The notes beneath the pieces are model-generated. The model ran no database searches. It saw nothing but the letters and a program-made list of their open reading frames with translations, and had not been told where the DNA came from. Below, piece after piece: positions 34,778 through 47,093 of a stretch of DNA of 64,000 nucleotides. The position numbers and the translations under genes are program-made. This DNA comes from Phyto melanocephala (lineage: Eukaryota; Arthropoda; Insecta; Diptera; Rhinophoridae): positions 108,408,515 through 108,472,514 of the forward strand of contig OW799237.1 of NCBI GenBank assembly GCA_941918925.1, in the 5' to 3' direction. Numbering within the stretch: the first letter of the stretch is position 1; the number at the start of each line of letters is the position of its first letter.

Positions 34778-35956
34778 AGGTGATGTTACGAAGCCAGCTG
34801 ATTGTCTTTTGCTCGTTTTATTTTTAACGGCACAATGTCATAGTTTGTTTATATTTAAATTAATTTTTATGTGCGTTAGTTGAAAAATGTTATAAAAGTA
34901 ATAAAGTTTGTGAATAAAATTAAAAAAATACTAAAATTTGTGCCATACCTTATTGCTTACTTATTTAGCAATACAAGTTGTAATTAGAATACACAAAATT
35001 TTTAAAGTTTTTAATTCAAAAAATGCAAAATGCCCGTTGTGTTTGTCCTAGTGGTTTTAATTTGTGAAAATTGTGAAAAATGTTTAAAAAAGAACAATTG
35101 TGTGACATAAATTAGCAGAAGTTTATATAATAAATTAAAAATATTTATTTTAAAAATTGTTACGTGGCGACCCCGGGTAACATCTAGAGGATGGTGTGAG
35201 AAAAGTAAAAATATATCGAAAATATTAAAATTGATCGATTTTTTCATTTGCCCAACACTACTATGACAAACCTTACGGTAATACGAACCACTACGTTTGA
35301 TGTCTGAATCAAAACTGCGAACCTCGGTGTAAAATAAATTAAAAAATGATAGAAATTTTTGTTCAGCTCACAGGTCTAGTTCTAGGACATTGTCATGCTA
35401 AGTCAACCATGTTTTTTTTCATAGATTCAGGTGACCTTTGGACTAGTCGCTCTATCTACAGGGTATATTAAACAAAAAATATATTCACTTGTTTAAATGG
35501 TATCTTGCTTTTTCGCTACAAAATCGTAATAAAATAACCAAAATAATGGTAAAAAAGAAGGTAAAAACAATAGACAAAAAAAAAAAAACAAGTTCAATAC
35601 TAAATCGTATCAGAAGCTCAAATCTGTCTAATACATGTTTTATTTTTATGGCGCCAGTGGTTTTGATTTATATTTTTGTTTGTTTATTTAAGATCATCAT
35701 CATCCATTTAATTGATAATTTAGCAATTAAAAATTGTTAGGCAGTTTTACTATATTACATATTTTAATTAATACATACAAACATACATACATATGTATTT
35801 ACATATATAGATTAGTACATATAAATTCGTTTTATAAAATATTTCTCAGCTTTTTACTGGTAGTTTCTTTTTAAACAAAATTAAACATATTTTTTTTTCA
35901 AAGATTAAAATCACTTCTTTCTTTTTTTATTTTTTTTTTGTTTGAAGCACGTTGAG

Positions 35957-35974
35957 ATGTCGAAAAAGTACACA
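35957..35974 (+). CDS. Candidate micro start-exon (MSKKYT) with splice signals
   Basis: ATG TCG AAA AAG TAC ACA is followed by GTGAGTGACAG, a good donor. It is preceded by a long pyrimidine tract and TTTGAAG, a weak acceptor. A possible upstream non-coding exon ends at AAAAAAT|GTAAGTAC near 33890, in a region with 5'-UTR character (33100-33890). No continuing exon was found in the window. It may be chance. Confidence 0.2.
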
Positions 35975-36398
35975 GTGAGTGACAGACACTTAGATAAATA
36001 GATAGATAGTCAGACGAACACTTACTTGTTAGTTGTTTTCAACTTTCCGAATACTTCATCTTTTTTAGCCGCAATAAATAAATTAATTGAATATTTTTTT
36101 TCCTAAGCAAAACTGAAACAACTAAAGAAGACATTTTCAATTAACAAATTAAATAAACGTTTTTTTTTTGTTTCTCTTAATTTGTTCTTATATGTGATTT
36201 GTTCAAGAGTGGCATTAAATTAATAAACAGAAAAATATGTGCATTTGTTTGCATGAACATTAGGGCGAGCGCAGTGTTATGGGGAAGAAATTATAAAATT
36301 TTGTAACTCATAAGAATCTGCAAATTTTACGATAGGAAAAGTTTAGGATGGATAGGATAGATAGGAATATGTTTACTCATGCCGTAGGAGGCTTCAAC

Positions 36399-36580
36399 CA
36401 TGGTGTAATTACATAAGGTGATAGCGTAAAGGAGAGCAATTTTTGTCTCTCTTTTTTATGTATGGAGTTTGACAATTTCCGAAGTTGAAATAATTTTTTT
36501 AAGTATGTATTTTGACATTCTCCAGAACACAAAAAAATAGTCAGCTAGGCTTGCACCGCCACCATGTATAAGTGTACCCT
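36399..36580 (+). mobile_element. TIR MITE (GTAATTACATAAGGTG family), copy 1
   Basis: It is a 182-bp unit whose ends are imperfect inverted repeats. The 9-mer GGCTTCAAC occurs directly on both sides (36390-36398, 36581-36589), a probable target duplication of 7-9 bp depending on where the end is placed. A second copy in reverse orientation lies at 58970-59152. Confidence 0.7.
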
Positions 36581-36939
36581 GGCTTCAACTAAAAAAAACT
36601 GATATTTTTGACAGCCTAGTGAAACTTGTCATTATTTTGTCATGAAGTATAAGTCAAATCATAGGCAATATTGTTCTCTGTAATATATATTCTATACTTT
36701 TGTTTTTCTTACACTAGAACAGATCTATAACAGCCCTTTTTAATATAAAACGAGACAAGGAAATCTTTTAAAAAAATTATGGCATAAACAATTTTTCATA
36801 TTTTTTCATGATTGAATGAAACGATAATGATTTTTTTGTGTGTTTGAATATTACGCAAAAACAGCTGGACGAAATTAAGTAAAATTGGTTACACATATAG
36901 ATAATAATCTATATTAACTTATAGACTATCCTTCATCCC

Positions 36940-37330
36940 GACAACTACGCAGATAAAGTCGCACATGCTATTCTATATAAATAAAAATCAAATACGTTCT
37001 TTAGTAATCGCAGCACTTAAGAACGAATGCACCGATTTCGCTAATATTTTTCAAATGTTTATTATACCCAACTTAGGTTTTTACGGAAAGAAAAACTGAC
37101 CACGCCCGCTTTATTAATTTTTCTGAAATCGGAGAACTGCTGAACTCATTTTTATATATTTTTTTTCTTCAAATTATCTATGAAGCTCAAGAATGGTTCT
37201 TACAGACATTTTTTTTCTTAAAATTGAAGTAAGTGTATGGCACCCACCTCCCAGAATTTTTTAACGCATATCCAGAGTATTGTAACACCTACAGTTTTCA
37301 AAATTAGTGTAGGGTATTATCATAACTTCT
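36940..37330. repeat. Diverged fragment of the CACGCCC satellite-type repeat
   Basis: It has TCTATATAAATAAAAATCAA, then CACCGATTTCGCTAATATTT, then GACCACGCCCGCTTTATTAA. This is the same order of parts as in 43131-44126, without a clear tandem array. Confidence 0.4.
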
Positions 37331-37352
37331 ATATTTGAGCTTAAAAAAAGCT

Positions 37353-37462
37353 GGGGCCAAATTACGGCGTTCAAACGTCATCGAAATTTGAAAATTCTTA
37401 TTAGAATCTCTATACCTGAAGGACAGTGAACTCGATCGTTCGAGGGTCCTTAATTTGGCCCC
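37353..37462. mobile_element. Palindromic MITE (ACGGCATTCG family), copy
   Basis: GGGGCCAAATTACGGCGTTC starts it and TAATTTGGCCCC ends it. The core TCTATACCTGAAGGACAGTG matches the copy at 34647-34777. An internal deletion removed part of the right arm. Confidence 0.65.
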
Positions 37463-38029
37463 TGGAAAAAAACAATGAGCGTGGTACCTTCAATATAAAA
37501 CAATACATTTAAAAAGGTATCTAGAGAACCATTACATTTATACTATTAAAACTGTGTGTGTTTATGCTTTATCTTATTTGTCTGATTCTAACGAAAAATC
37601 GATAATGTCGGAGCAAGGAAAGTGTTAACCCTTACAAAAAACTTATTGTATGATTTATTGCAAGAATGATAAATGTTAGAGTTTACAATCCTGGCATTAG
37701 ACATTTTAATAAAAAAATTACAATTCATTCTTATATTTAGATCCCCTTAGGATGTGGTACCTCCCAAACACAAAAAATATATTCAATAGCATATATGCAG
37801 AACTATAATTGTTTTAAGATTTAAATTCTGTGATATAACTTAGTTAACTTTTTTAGTGGCAAAAACGATAGGATCAGAGCAGAGCACGTAGTGCAAAGGT
37901 TTGCTCAAAGTGTTTTTAAATAGAAACATTACGATGCTGTTTGTAAAACATATTGTTTCTGCTCCTCATCTTTGGTAAACAGATTATTAAAATCTGTAAT
38001 TAATTTTACTCTTTGTTCTAAAAAGTACA

Positions 38030-38800
38030 TACATAATTAACGCCCTTGAGTGAATTCACAATCCTCAATTCTTTCAGAAAATTTATATTTATATGGGGTT
38101 CTCTGAGAAAATCTGCATTAATATGAAAAAGTTAATAGTAATTCATGGTCGTGGTGAAATAACCAATTCTCTCAACTGGGGTCTTCGAAATTTGGAGCTT
38201 ACAATTATTGAATATTCTGTCTTGATTTCACTAAAAGTTAGGACCTTGTTCTCTTTTTACGATTTTTCTTCGTCTTTGGCTGTCAATTCTGTATTGAAAT
38301 ACATTAAATGGTTTGAGAATTTCTCCAAAGCTCCCTTAGAAATACCCTTCTTAATCTCCTCTTAGTCCCAAAAATAGCGCAAAAGATCAAAGTCTTGTTT
38401 GGGAGCTAAGTGTACAAGAAAATTATAGACAACTTCTAAGGCACTGTGTTTTTCATGACTTAGTTTGAATTATCTGGAGAATAGGTGACCTAGGCATTAC
38501 TGATATCACCTACATATTTAAATTTCACTTTTACCGTTCCGTTACCGTTTTACCGTTCTATTTAGTGCTCCATGTAACTCGAATGCCATTTGTAAGAGCT
38601 CCTTGTAATCATCTCGCGGTTGTGATTTCATGAATTTAGTTTTGGAATTTGCAGATATGTTCGCAATGAATTCAAGATTTGCAGTTTCGTTGCTGATACC
38701 CGTGCCATATAGTTTTTGTCAAGCTTCTCGAATTCCTTTTGGAATCTCGTAGCTTGGATAAACATCTGTACCATGTTATTTGGCGAAAAAGGTAAACATA
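38030..38800 (-). pseudogene. Decayed coding-like segment of unknown family
   Basis: The minus strand shows broken but coding-like frames. QMFIQATRFQKEFEKLDKNY leads, after a frameshift, to ETANLEFIANISANSKTKFM and KSQPRDDYKELLQMAFELHG. Further down are EEIKKGISKGALEKFSNHLM and YFNTELTAKDEEKS. Composition is unlike the AT-rich spacer. It is likely an old transposon or captured gene. I do not recognise it. Confidence 0.35.
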
Positions 38801-39879
38801 AATCTGACAGCCTAATACGACCCCCAAACTAGACTACTGGTTTCAAAATATTGAAAAAAATAAGTTTTTTGTAAATTTGTGAAACGAACTAAAATTTTGC
38901 TAAAATTTTGGCTATCGTGAAATCTGCAAAGACTTTTCATATTGTGAGATTTCCGCTGTCTAAAATACAACATCGATTTTTTACGGTTACCCTAATGTAC
39001 ATATGTATACAGTATGTATAACCATGCCTGTTGTTTTAAAAGTAAAAATTCGTTTATGTGTTGTGTATATTTGCACTCTTATAATTTACTTACATACTTA
39101 CAGTGGGCCAATAATTATAACTTTTAGCTAACCACATAAAATTATTATTACGTTAGGCAATAAATAGCGCTTGAAACGTTTTTCGCGCTTTAAATCCTTA
39201 TAGAATTTATCATACATTTTATTGCCTTAATTAATTATAATTTAAATTCATGAATTTATAATTAAAAGAATGAAAAATTTTTGTTTTATATATGAAATTT
39301 AAAATGAAGCATTTTTTGCATTTCATAGGAACAGAGGATTAATTTAATTAAATCATTACGTATATTTTAATAAACTAACCTTCCTTTTGCAGATGGTTTA
39401 TAATTATTGCTTTCACACATACAAATGTGTAATAACATCAGACATAACCACCTTTTATTTAAAATAATATTGATATTGTGTGCGCATTTAGTTTTATCAA
39501 CTTTCAATTCATTGTTTTGTATGTGATTTTTGTAAAAAAAATAATTTTTGTTGAAAAACAGGTTAACTGGATTTAGTAAATTTTTTTTACAGTATTGCAT
39601 ATCTACAAAAATTTGTAAAATTATATAAAAACTAACTTTTTGTTGCTTTAAATTTTTTTCTTTGTTTTATGTTTTGCCTCAGACCGCTACAATTTCAGGT
39701 CACTTCGCTCCTTAGTGATTCGATTTAGAAGTAACTAGAACTTTCTGGGGGGGTCAATCAACTAGCCAAGAATTGTTTTTCATAAGAATTGAAAAAAAAA
39801 ATTATTATCTACATTTAATATACCTACCCCAGAAAGAAATTTTAAGCTTTTGTCATCCCTAGAAAAAATATGTAGCTAC

Positions 39880-40140
39880 GCCAATGGGTGTAATATTCTC
39901 TTGTAGTCAAGCCCTTTTATTTAATACCCACTGCTTTATATGCCATGCTGAATGTGGAATTTGTTAAGGTCAAGGGGTTTTATTTATTAATCATATTGGA
40001 GGGGTATAGGAAAAAGGTGGTAAAAAATATGTAACCAGCCTTATCGTTTCAGATCCCATCTTGAATACCTATGATTTTTGCAGTACATGCACTGCTACTA
40101 AACAATACTGTAATACCCATACGTGGGAACATTGTTATTT
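39880..40140 (-). mobile_element. DINE-1-like internal fragment
   Basis: In reverse it reads TATTAAATAAAAGGGCTTGA and CCAATATGATTAATAAATAA, matching the internal tandem unit of the long subfamily. No ends are present. Confidence 0.35.
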
Positions 40141-40429
40141 TGGAAAAAAATTGTATGTGTTGGTACAGTTTTAATATTGTTAACTAGAAATAGTATTAAC
40201 ATACTAAAATTTACAAAATACGTTAAAAATTAAGACATTACGACAATACGTATAAATAAGTCAGCATTGTCATAAGAATAATTGAATAGTAGGTATACAC
40301 TTCCTATCCTCAAGAGGTGCATTTTGCTATAATATTCTAAAGCTATGTTTATGCCTGTTGAGTACCTATTAATTTCAAATAATTTCTATTTGATATTGCA
40401 AGCTGTTCGATTAAAACTAGCCTTAAAGA

Positions 40430-41050
40430 AATCACAAATATATGTATGTACATACATATATACTCAAGTAAATACATACATGCATCATCCACACATAAGT
40501 ATGTTTTTTGAAGATAAAAAAAATTTTAATAGAAGTTTCAATTCTCCTTCCCACACAATTAATAATTCTTTTACCAAAAGATTTTACAATGGAACTAAAA
40601 AGAAGCAGAAAAAACTCAAATAATTTATATACAAGTAAAATACATAAATAAAAACCCAACGCAATGCACGCTGTCTTAACTCTTTATAGGTATTAACAAT
40701 ATTGTTGTTGTTGTCTGAACCCAAAATATAGTCAGATATGCAGGCAGGCAGGCTGAACGTAAAATACATAAGTAGTTGTAGCTTCTTCTAAACTGGTATA
40801 TGATTTTGGCGTCATACAGTCTGGCCGGTTCAAAAAAAGCATTTATTTTTTGAATTTCTTTTTATGTTCGTTTTTCTTCTCAGGGCATTTAATTTTGTTT
40901 TTTTTAAGATCTTTTGTAAGCACATAACCTAATAAAAAACTCAAACATTTGTATACAACTTATACGTACCTTCATGTGTATATATGTATGTACATATGTA
41001 CATACATACATATATACATACTTACTTACATACATATGTACTTACTTAAG
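40430..41050. repeat. TATG/CATA microsatellite-rich stretch
   Basis: Short ATAC/TATG tracts near 40440-40480 and 40975-41045 alternate in both senses (TATGTACATATGTACATACA), so they fold on themselves. No gene is apparent; the overlapping frames on both strands are low-complexity. Confidence 0.6.
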
Positions 41051-41442
41051 TACGACTGTCTTTCTGTTTGCCTGTCTGACCTATCGCCAATTACACTTGA
41101 ATGCAGTTTTAAGCCTGTGAACGAAAGCGTTTTCTTATATGACAACAGGAAAATGTTGAAAATGAAAAAAGGAACAAGAAAAAATAAATGAAAGAACTTA
41201 AAAATGAACCGACAGACCTGAAGAAGAGCCCATTTCCATTCTACGCTTGCCATTACAATAATAACAATAAATCATTGGACATGCCATATGCCATAAGGAC
41301 AACGCAAGAAAAGGTTTATTTCGACACAAACACATAATAATACATACACTCCAATATACCCATGTACATATATAAATGCAACAGATGTATTCCCAGGTAG
41401 GTAGTTTCAGAAGTTTTGGTATCGGTCGACGAGTGTAACATG

Positions 41443-42270
41443 AACAAGTAAAAGAGCTATATTCGGCCGTGCCGAATCTTATATACCCTTCACAACGTGT
41501 AGTCATGCAATAACAGTAGTTTGTGTCACCATTCATCCCATATGAAATACGTACATACATATAAAAACATACATATATAAAAACATCCCATTGTAAAATT
41601 ATAAATTCACGTATGTATGTTAAAAAAACGAAAAAAAAAATTTAAAAAAAAAATTTTAAAAAAAAATTAAAAAAAAAATTTAAAAAAAAAAAATAAAAAA
41701 AAAAAATAGTATATATAAAATATACATAAAACAAAAAAAAAAATTAAAAAAAAAAATTAAAAAAAAAAATAAAAAAAAATTTAAAAAAAAAATAATAATA
41801 AAAATATAAATAATATATTAAATAAAAAATAAAAAAAAAAAATAAAAAAAAATAAAAAAAATTTTTTTGCCTCAGCTGGGATTCGATCCCACGTTTTCTC
41901 TAACCAGTATACACGTTTGTATGTATGTATGTTGTTGTTGTAATGTTGTTTTTGTGAAAAAAAAATCGAGGTGGTCGTGGGTTTTTGCTCATATCTCAGT
42001 TGTTTATGTACCGATGTTTCTGATTTTCAATACCGATCTACTCCCGAATATTTCTGATATTTTAATACCTCACCTGAGTCCAAGCAATGTCGGGGGGCTT
42101 CAAAAAGTTGATTTCAACATACACACGGACAGACTGACAGGGCTTAATCGAATCCCCTATTCATAAGCTTTCAGAAAATATATACTTTATGGGGTCGGAA
42201 ATCAAAATTGTAGAAATTTCACACGGAATGACAAACCTATACCCTTTTTCACTGTGTGAAGGGTATAAAA
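41443..42270 (-). mobile_element. DINE-1-like Helentron copy
   Basis: Full-length: AACAAGTAAAAGAGCTATAT and hairpin ATTCGGCCGTGCCGAAT at left, a poly(A) block at 41620-41868, and CACTGTGTGAAGGGTATAAA at right. It is very similar to the copies at 20409 and 44787, so probably young. Confidence 0.88.
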
Positions 42271-42771
42271 AGCAACATACATATGTATATTATTAAAAAT
42301 TTTCCATTAGTTGTCTATATTTATCCAAATTCTTAAAACATATTTTCTACATATTTATACAGAATATTGGGATAAGCACCTCTGCTGAGAATTTTTGAAA
42401 TAAAAACACTATTTTCGATTTATAACGGCAGATAATATTGATAAAATATATTTTCGGTTTATTAAAGGCTAATTTGACAGATATTGTACAACACAAGTTT
42501 TTAATAAACCTTAAACATTTTTTATAAATACGGCAGTGTATGTACGAAATTAATAAATAGCTGCGTAAAATGTTCTAAAATTTATGTGTTGTTTATTTCA
42601 CACTACTTATATATTTTAGTGTAGACATAAATAACAAAACATTACTCGTACTAAAATAAATTAATCATCACTCGAAAAGTGTTTCTCTACAGAAAGTCTG
42701 ACAGAAAAACAATCTAATTCAGTTTTTTTTATTCCAACGTTTTTCGGTTTCAGTAAAGTAAAACATGCATA

Positions 42772-42799
42772 TTTATTTATTTATTTATTTATTTATTAA
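42772..42799. repeat. TTTA microsatellite
   Basis: About seven perfect TTTA units. Confidence 0.9.
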
Positions 42800-43130
42800 T
42801 TCCTTTGTAATACATGTAGCCATATGGCCAATAAAAATATATATATTTTCAAGTTTTTTTTGTTTTTGTATTTTAGAATGATAGAGTAATATACAACATA
42901 CATGCTTTGTTATTAAATATAATTAATACAATTTTTTATAAAATAGAAAATTTTCTTAAATTCTCTATTTCTAGAAAATGATGAAAAACTTTATAGATTT
43001 TCAATAAATTATATTTTTATAAAAAAAAATAAATTTAAATTTTTTTAATATTGCTAATTTTTGTTTTTTTTTTATATTTTACTACATGTAGAAAATTACC
43101 GATAAATTCTCTATTTGTGAAACCTTTTTA

Positions 43131-44126
43131 TCTATATATATAAAAGTGAAACTCTGTGTGTGTGTGTGTGTGTGTTAGCTATAGACTCCGAAACTGTAAA
43201 ACCGATCGGGCTCAAACTTTGGTAAGTTGTTGTACACATACCAGGGAGTGTTTATGGGTGAAAAAAAGTGGGCGGAGCCACGCCCATAAAAAATTAGTTA
43301 TCATTTTAAGCTACTTGCACTTGACCGATTTTTCTGAAACTTTGCACACATATCGAGCTGTCATGACTAAAAAATTTCGTGATAAGAAAAGTGGGCGGGG
43401 CCACGCCCCTAAAAAAGTTTAAATTTTGAGGTACTTGCACTGGACCGATTTTTCTGAAACTTTGCACACATATTAAGCTGTCATGACTTTATAATTTCGT
43501 GATTAAAAAAGTGGGCGGGGCCACGCCCATAAAAAATTAATTATCAGTTTTAGCTACTTGCACTGGACCGAACTTTCTGATACTTTGCAAACATACTGAG
43601 CTGTCATGACTTTACACTTTCGTCATTAAAAAAGTGGGCAGTGCCACACCCATTAAAAAAAGGTATCATTTTAAGGTACTTGCACTGGACCGATTTTTCT
43701 GAAACTTTGCACACATATTGAGTTATCATGACTATACAGTTTCGTATTTAGAAAAGTGGGCAGTGCCACGCCCATAAAAAAAGGTATCATTTCGAGGTAC
43801 TTGCACTGGACCGATTTTTCTGAAACTTTGCACACATATCGAGCTGTCATGACTATATAATTTCGTGATTAGAAAAGTGGGCAGGGCTAGGCCCATTAAA
43901 AAAGTTATAATTTTAAGATACTTTCACTGGACGGACATTTCTGAAACTTTGCACACTTATTGAGCTGTCATTACTATACAGTTTCGTAATTAGAAAAGTG
44001 GGCAGTGCCACGCTCATAAAGAAAAACTTATAGTTTTTAGCTTTGCACTTGATATTTGATTAAAATTTAGAATGCGATTAAAATTCATGAAGGGGCGTAG
44101 CAACGCGCGCCGGGTTTGGCTAGTAA
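43131..44126 (-). repeat. Satellite-bearing dispersed repeat, 121-bp units
   Basis: The left end has TATATATATAAAAGTGAAAC and a (TG)n run. The body holds six to seven units of about 121 bp, each with ACTTGCACTGGACCGATTTT, TTTGCACACATATTGAGCTG and GTGGGCGGGGCCACGCCC. The right end is GCGCCGGGTTTGGCTAG. The class is unknown. It has the same layout, reversed, as 52572-53508. Confidence 0.75.
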
Positions 44127-44786
44127 TAAATAAAGTCTCTTTTAATAGACATTTTTTTTTCAAAATGCTGTCTGAATAGAAATGTTCTATAAATTTTATT
44201 TTTCTGGTAGTTCGTATATAGCAGTGCTTATACAATTTTTTTTTTTTCTAATTTTTGTATTTTTATAAAAATTTAAAACATTGTAAAAACAGTTATATAA
44301 ATTCTTCTTTAAGAAAAAATGTTAGATAAACCTCTATTCGTTGAGCAAATACTGTAACAGTAAAGTTATAATAAATTAAAAATTTGACACAAATTTACAG
44401 TTCTTTTTTAATAAAAAATCATGAATTATCTATTTAAAGAATTTTTTTCAATAAAGTTTTGAAAAATAATTTTAGACATTTTTAATTTTTTAGAAATTTT
44501 TAAATAGATTTTTTTCATAACGAAAATCTTGCTAAACAAATTTATTTGAATTCCATAGACCTTAAACTTATCACTCACTTTAATAACTTGGCAACTGCCG
44601 GCCGGCATACCGTTTTCTTTTAAAACAACACCAAATTAATAAAACAAGACAAAAATTTTTAAAATATAAATGCACTTGTAAAAATCGTAGTCTAAATCAG
44701 GGTATACAGCTGGGTAAAATCGTTGGTATTTTCAATATACTAGCACTCCTAAGTAAGAATCCAATGTAGAGCGAGAGAGAAAAACA

Positions 44787-45599
44787 AACAAGTAAGAGCG
44801 CTATATTCGGCCGTGCCGAATCTTATATACCCTTCACAACGTGTAGTCATGCAATAACAGTAAATAGTTTGTGTCAACATTCATCCCATATGAAATACGT
44901 ACACACATATATAAAAACATCCCATTGTAAAATTATAAATTCAGGTATGTATGTTAAAAAACAAAAAAAAAATAAAATAAAAAAAAAAAAAAAAAATTAA
45001 AAAAAAATTTTAAAAAAAATTTTAAAAAAAAATTAAAAAAAAAATTATTATATATATAATATATATAAAACAAAAAAAAAAATAAAAAAAAAATTAAAAA
45101 AAAAATAAAAATATAAATAACATATTAAATAAAAAATAAAAAAAAATAAAAAAATTTAAAAAATATTAAAAAAATTTTTTTTTGGCTCAGCTGGGATTCA
45201 ATGTCACGTTTTCTCTAACCAGTATACACGTTTGTATGTATGTATGTTGTTGTTGTAATGTTGTTTTTGTGAAAAAAAAATCGAGGTGGTCGTGGGTTTT
45301 TGCTCATATCTCAGTTGTTTATATACCGATGTGTCTGATTTTCAATACCGTTCTACTCCCGAATATTTCTGATATTTTAATACCTCACCCAAGGTCCAAG
45401 GGATGTCGGGGGGCTTTAAAAAGTTGATTTCAACATACACACGGACAGACGGAAAGTCTGACAGAGCTTAATCGACTCCCCTATTCATAAGCTTTTAGAA
45501 AATATATACTTTATGGGGTCGGATATGAAAATTGTAAAAATTTCACACGGAACGACAAACCTATATATACCCTTTTTCACTGTGTGAAGGGTATAAAAA
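44787..45599 (-). mobile_element. DINE-1-like Helentron copy
   Basis: Full-length, with a perfect ATTCGGCCGTGCCGAAT hairpin at left and CACTGTGTGAAGGGTATAAA at right. The poly(A) block spans about 44955-45180. Confidence 0.88.
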
Positions 45600-46734
45600 C
45601 AAAACAATACAATAATACATGGTAAACGTAGACAAACAACCTATTGAAAAGAAGTGTTTATTGATGTAAGTGTGACTATAAGTGCGATTTTTCGTGGGGA
45701 TTTTTAATTTTCAATACAGGTTCTCATGCCATCTAAGGCGGTTTGTTGAGTTAAACCTTTTTGTTTTTGTTCTTTTACTTTTCTTTGTTTTATTTTGGAC
45801 AAAGTCAAAATATACCTGTGCGTTTGAATGTTAATTGTGTGTCGCTTTAATACAATGAGACCGATCGTTGAATGCAACAACCACTTGAGAGATACAAAGA
45901 AAGATAAATTTTTGATTTTCTTTTTTTAACTGCAATAAAATACGTAATGCTTTATTGTTGTGGTAGTGTTAATATTATTATATGCTAAAATAATTTTTTA
46001 TTTAGTTTTTTTTTTCACTTGTTCACATGTTATAAGTACACAGCAATACACACCTGAAATTGCTCACAAGTAAAAACACTGTTTCCCTTAGGAAATTATT
46101 ACATATTTATTTGTGGCAGCAAACACAGTTCCAAATTGCTTTGGGTTTACGTAACTAGACCATGGTGGGGGTTGCAGTGCTCTCCCGATTAATTTGAAAA
46201 AATGTAACTATTTTAATTTAATAAATGCATATAAAATTAATTCAGTTTAAGATTAAACAAATTTATAGCTAAGCCAATGGTCAAGGCGCATTAAACTTTT
46301 TTAAATTATATGTTTCTTTCCTAATGCCATAATTTCATACATTCGCTTACATTTTTGCATTTTTAGTATATTTCGCAAAATATTGTGTTCTATACAACAA
46401 AATAGAAAAGATTTAAATATGACTGATTTTTAGGTAAACTTTTCGAGATCTGTCTATCTGTGTTATTGCTTTTATTATTTATAGTTTTCTTAATACGACT
46501 TATAATCTTTGTGTATTACAACACTTTTGTAATTAACAACTAAATTTTAACAGCGATTTACCAATAAAACTTATGTAATATAGAACACAATAATTTACAA
46601 ACGACAATAGTATACAAGTTTTAAAATTCTTTTCAGCAAAGGATAACTTGTAAACGGTGATTTTTTTGCTATGTTGTTTTTCATTGTCAATTGTTTCAGT
46701 GTTAAAAAAATAAGATAAGTGACATGTGGCATTG
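45600..46734. other. AT-rich spacer, no feature recognised
   Basis: No ORF, element end or RNA structure stands out. Confidence 0.5.
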
Positions 46735-46980
46735 TCACTTTGTTGTGAATAGACTAACAAAAGAACAACGCTTGCAAATCATTGAATTTTAATATCAAAA
46801 TTCGTGCTGTGTGTCGTAATCTATGTCCATTTTATGGTCGTGATAATCGATTCACCGAGCAAGCTATTTAAGCTTTTGCGACCATCAATCCTTATGCGAA
46901 GATTGCGTACCAAAGATAATATTTCTGCTGTATCGGCCAGTGTCAAAAAAGGCCATGATGTGTCAATTCATAGATTCAAA
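46735..46980 (+). pseudogene. Mariner transposase N-terminal fragment, frameshifted
   Basis: Frames read RLTKEQRLQIIEF, then after a shift IRAVCRNLCPFYGRDNRFTEQAI, then RTKDNISAVSASVKKGHDVSI. This is the order of the mariner HTH region and the RTxxNIxAVxxSV segment after it. It carries at least two frameshifts and stops. No terminal repeats were identified. Confidence 0.65.
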
Positions 46981-47029
46981 ATATATATGTACACTTTATG
47001 AAGTTTTAAATGAATAGTGTTGGTATTAC

Positions 47030-47093
47030 AAACGGAATGACAAACTTGTGTATACCCTTTTGCACTCTCGTGTGAAGGGTAGAATAAGATCTC
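47030..47093 (-). mobile_element. DINE-1-like 5'-end fragment
   Basis: ATTACAAACGGAATGACAAAC, TATACCCTTTTGCACTCTCG and GTGAAGGGTAGAATAA match the family's 5' end. It lies directly after the mariner fragment. Confidence 0.65.

Noticed and set aside
43312..44000. Evenly spaced repeats that could suggest a CRISPR array
   Set aside because: Units are contiguous tandem copies of 121 bp with no unique spacers, in a eukaryotic context.
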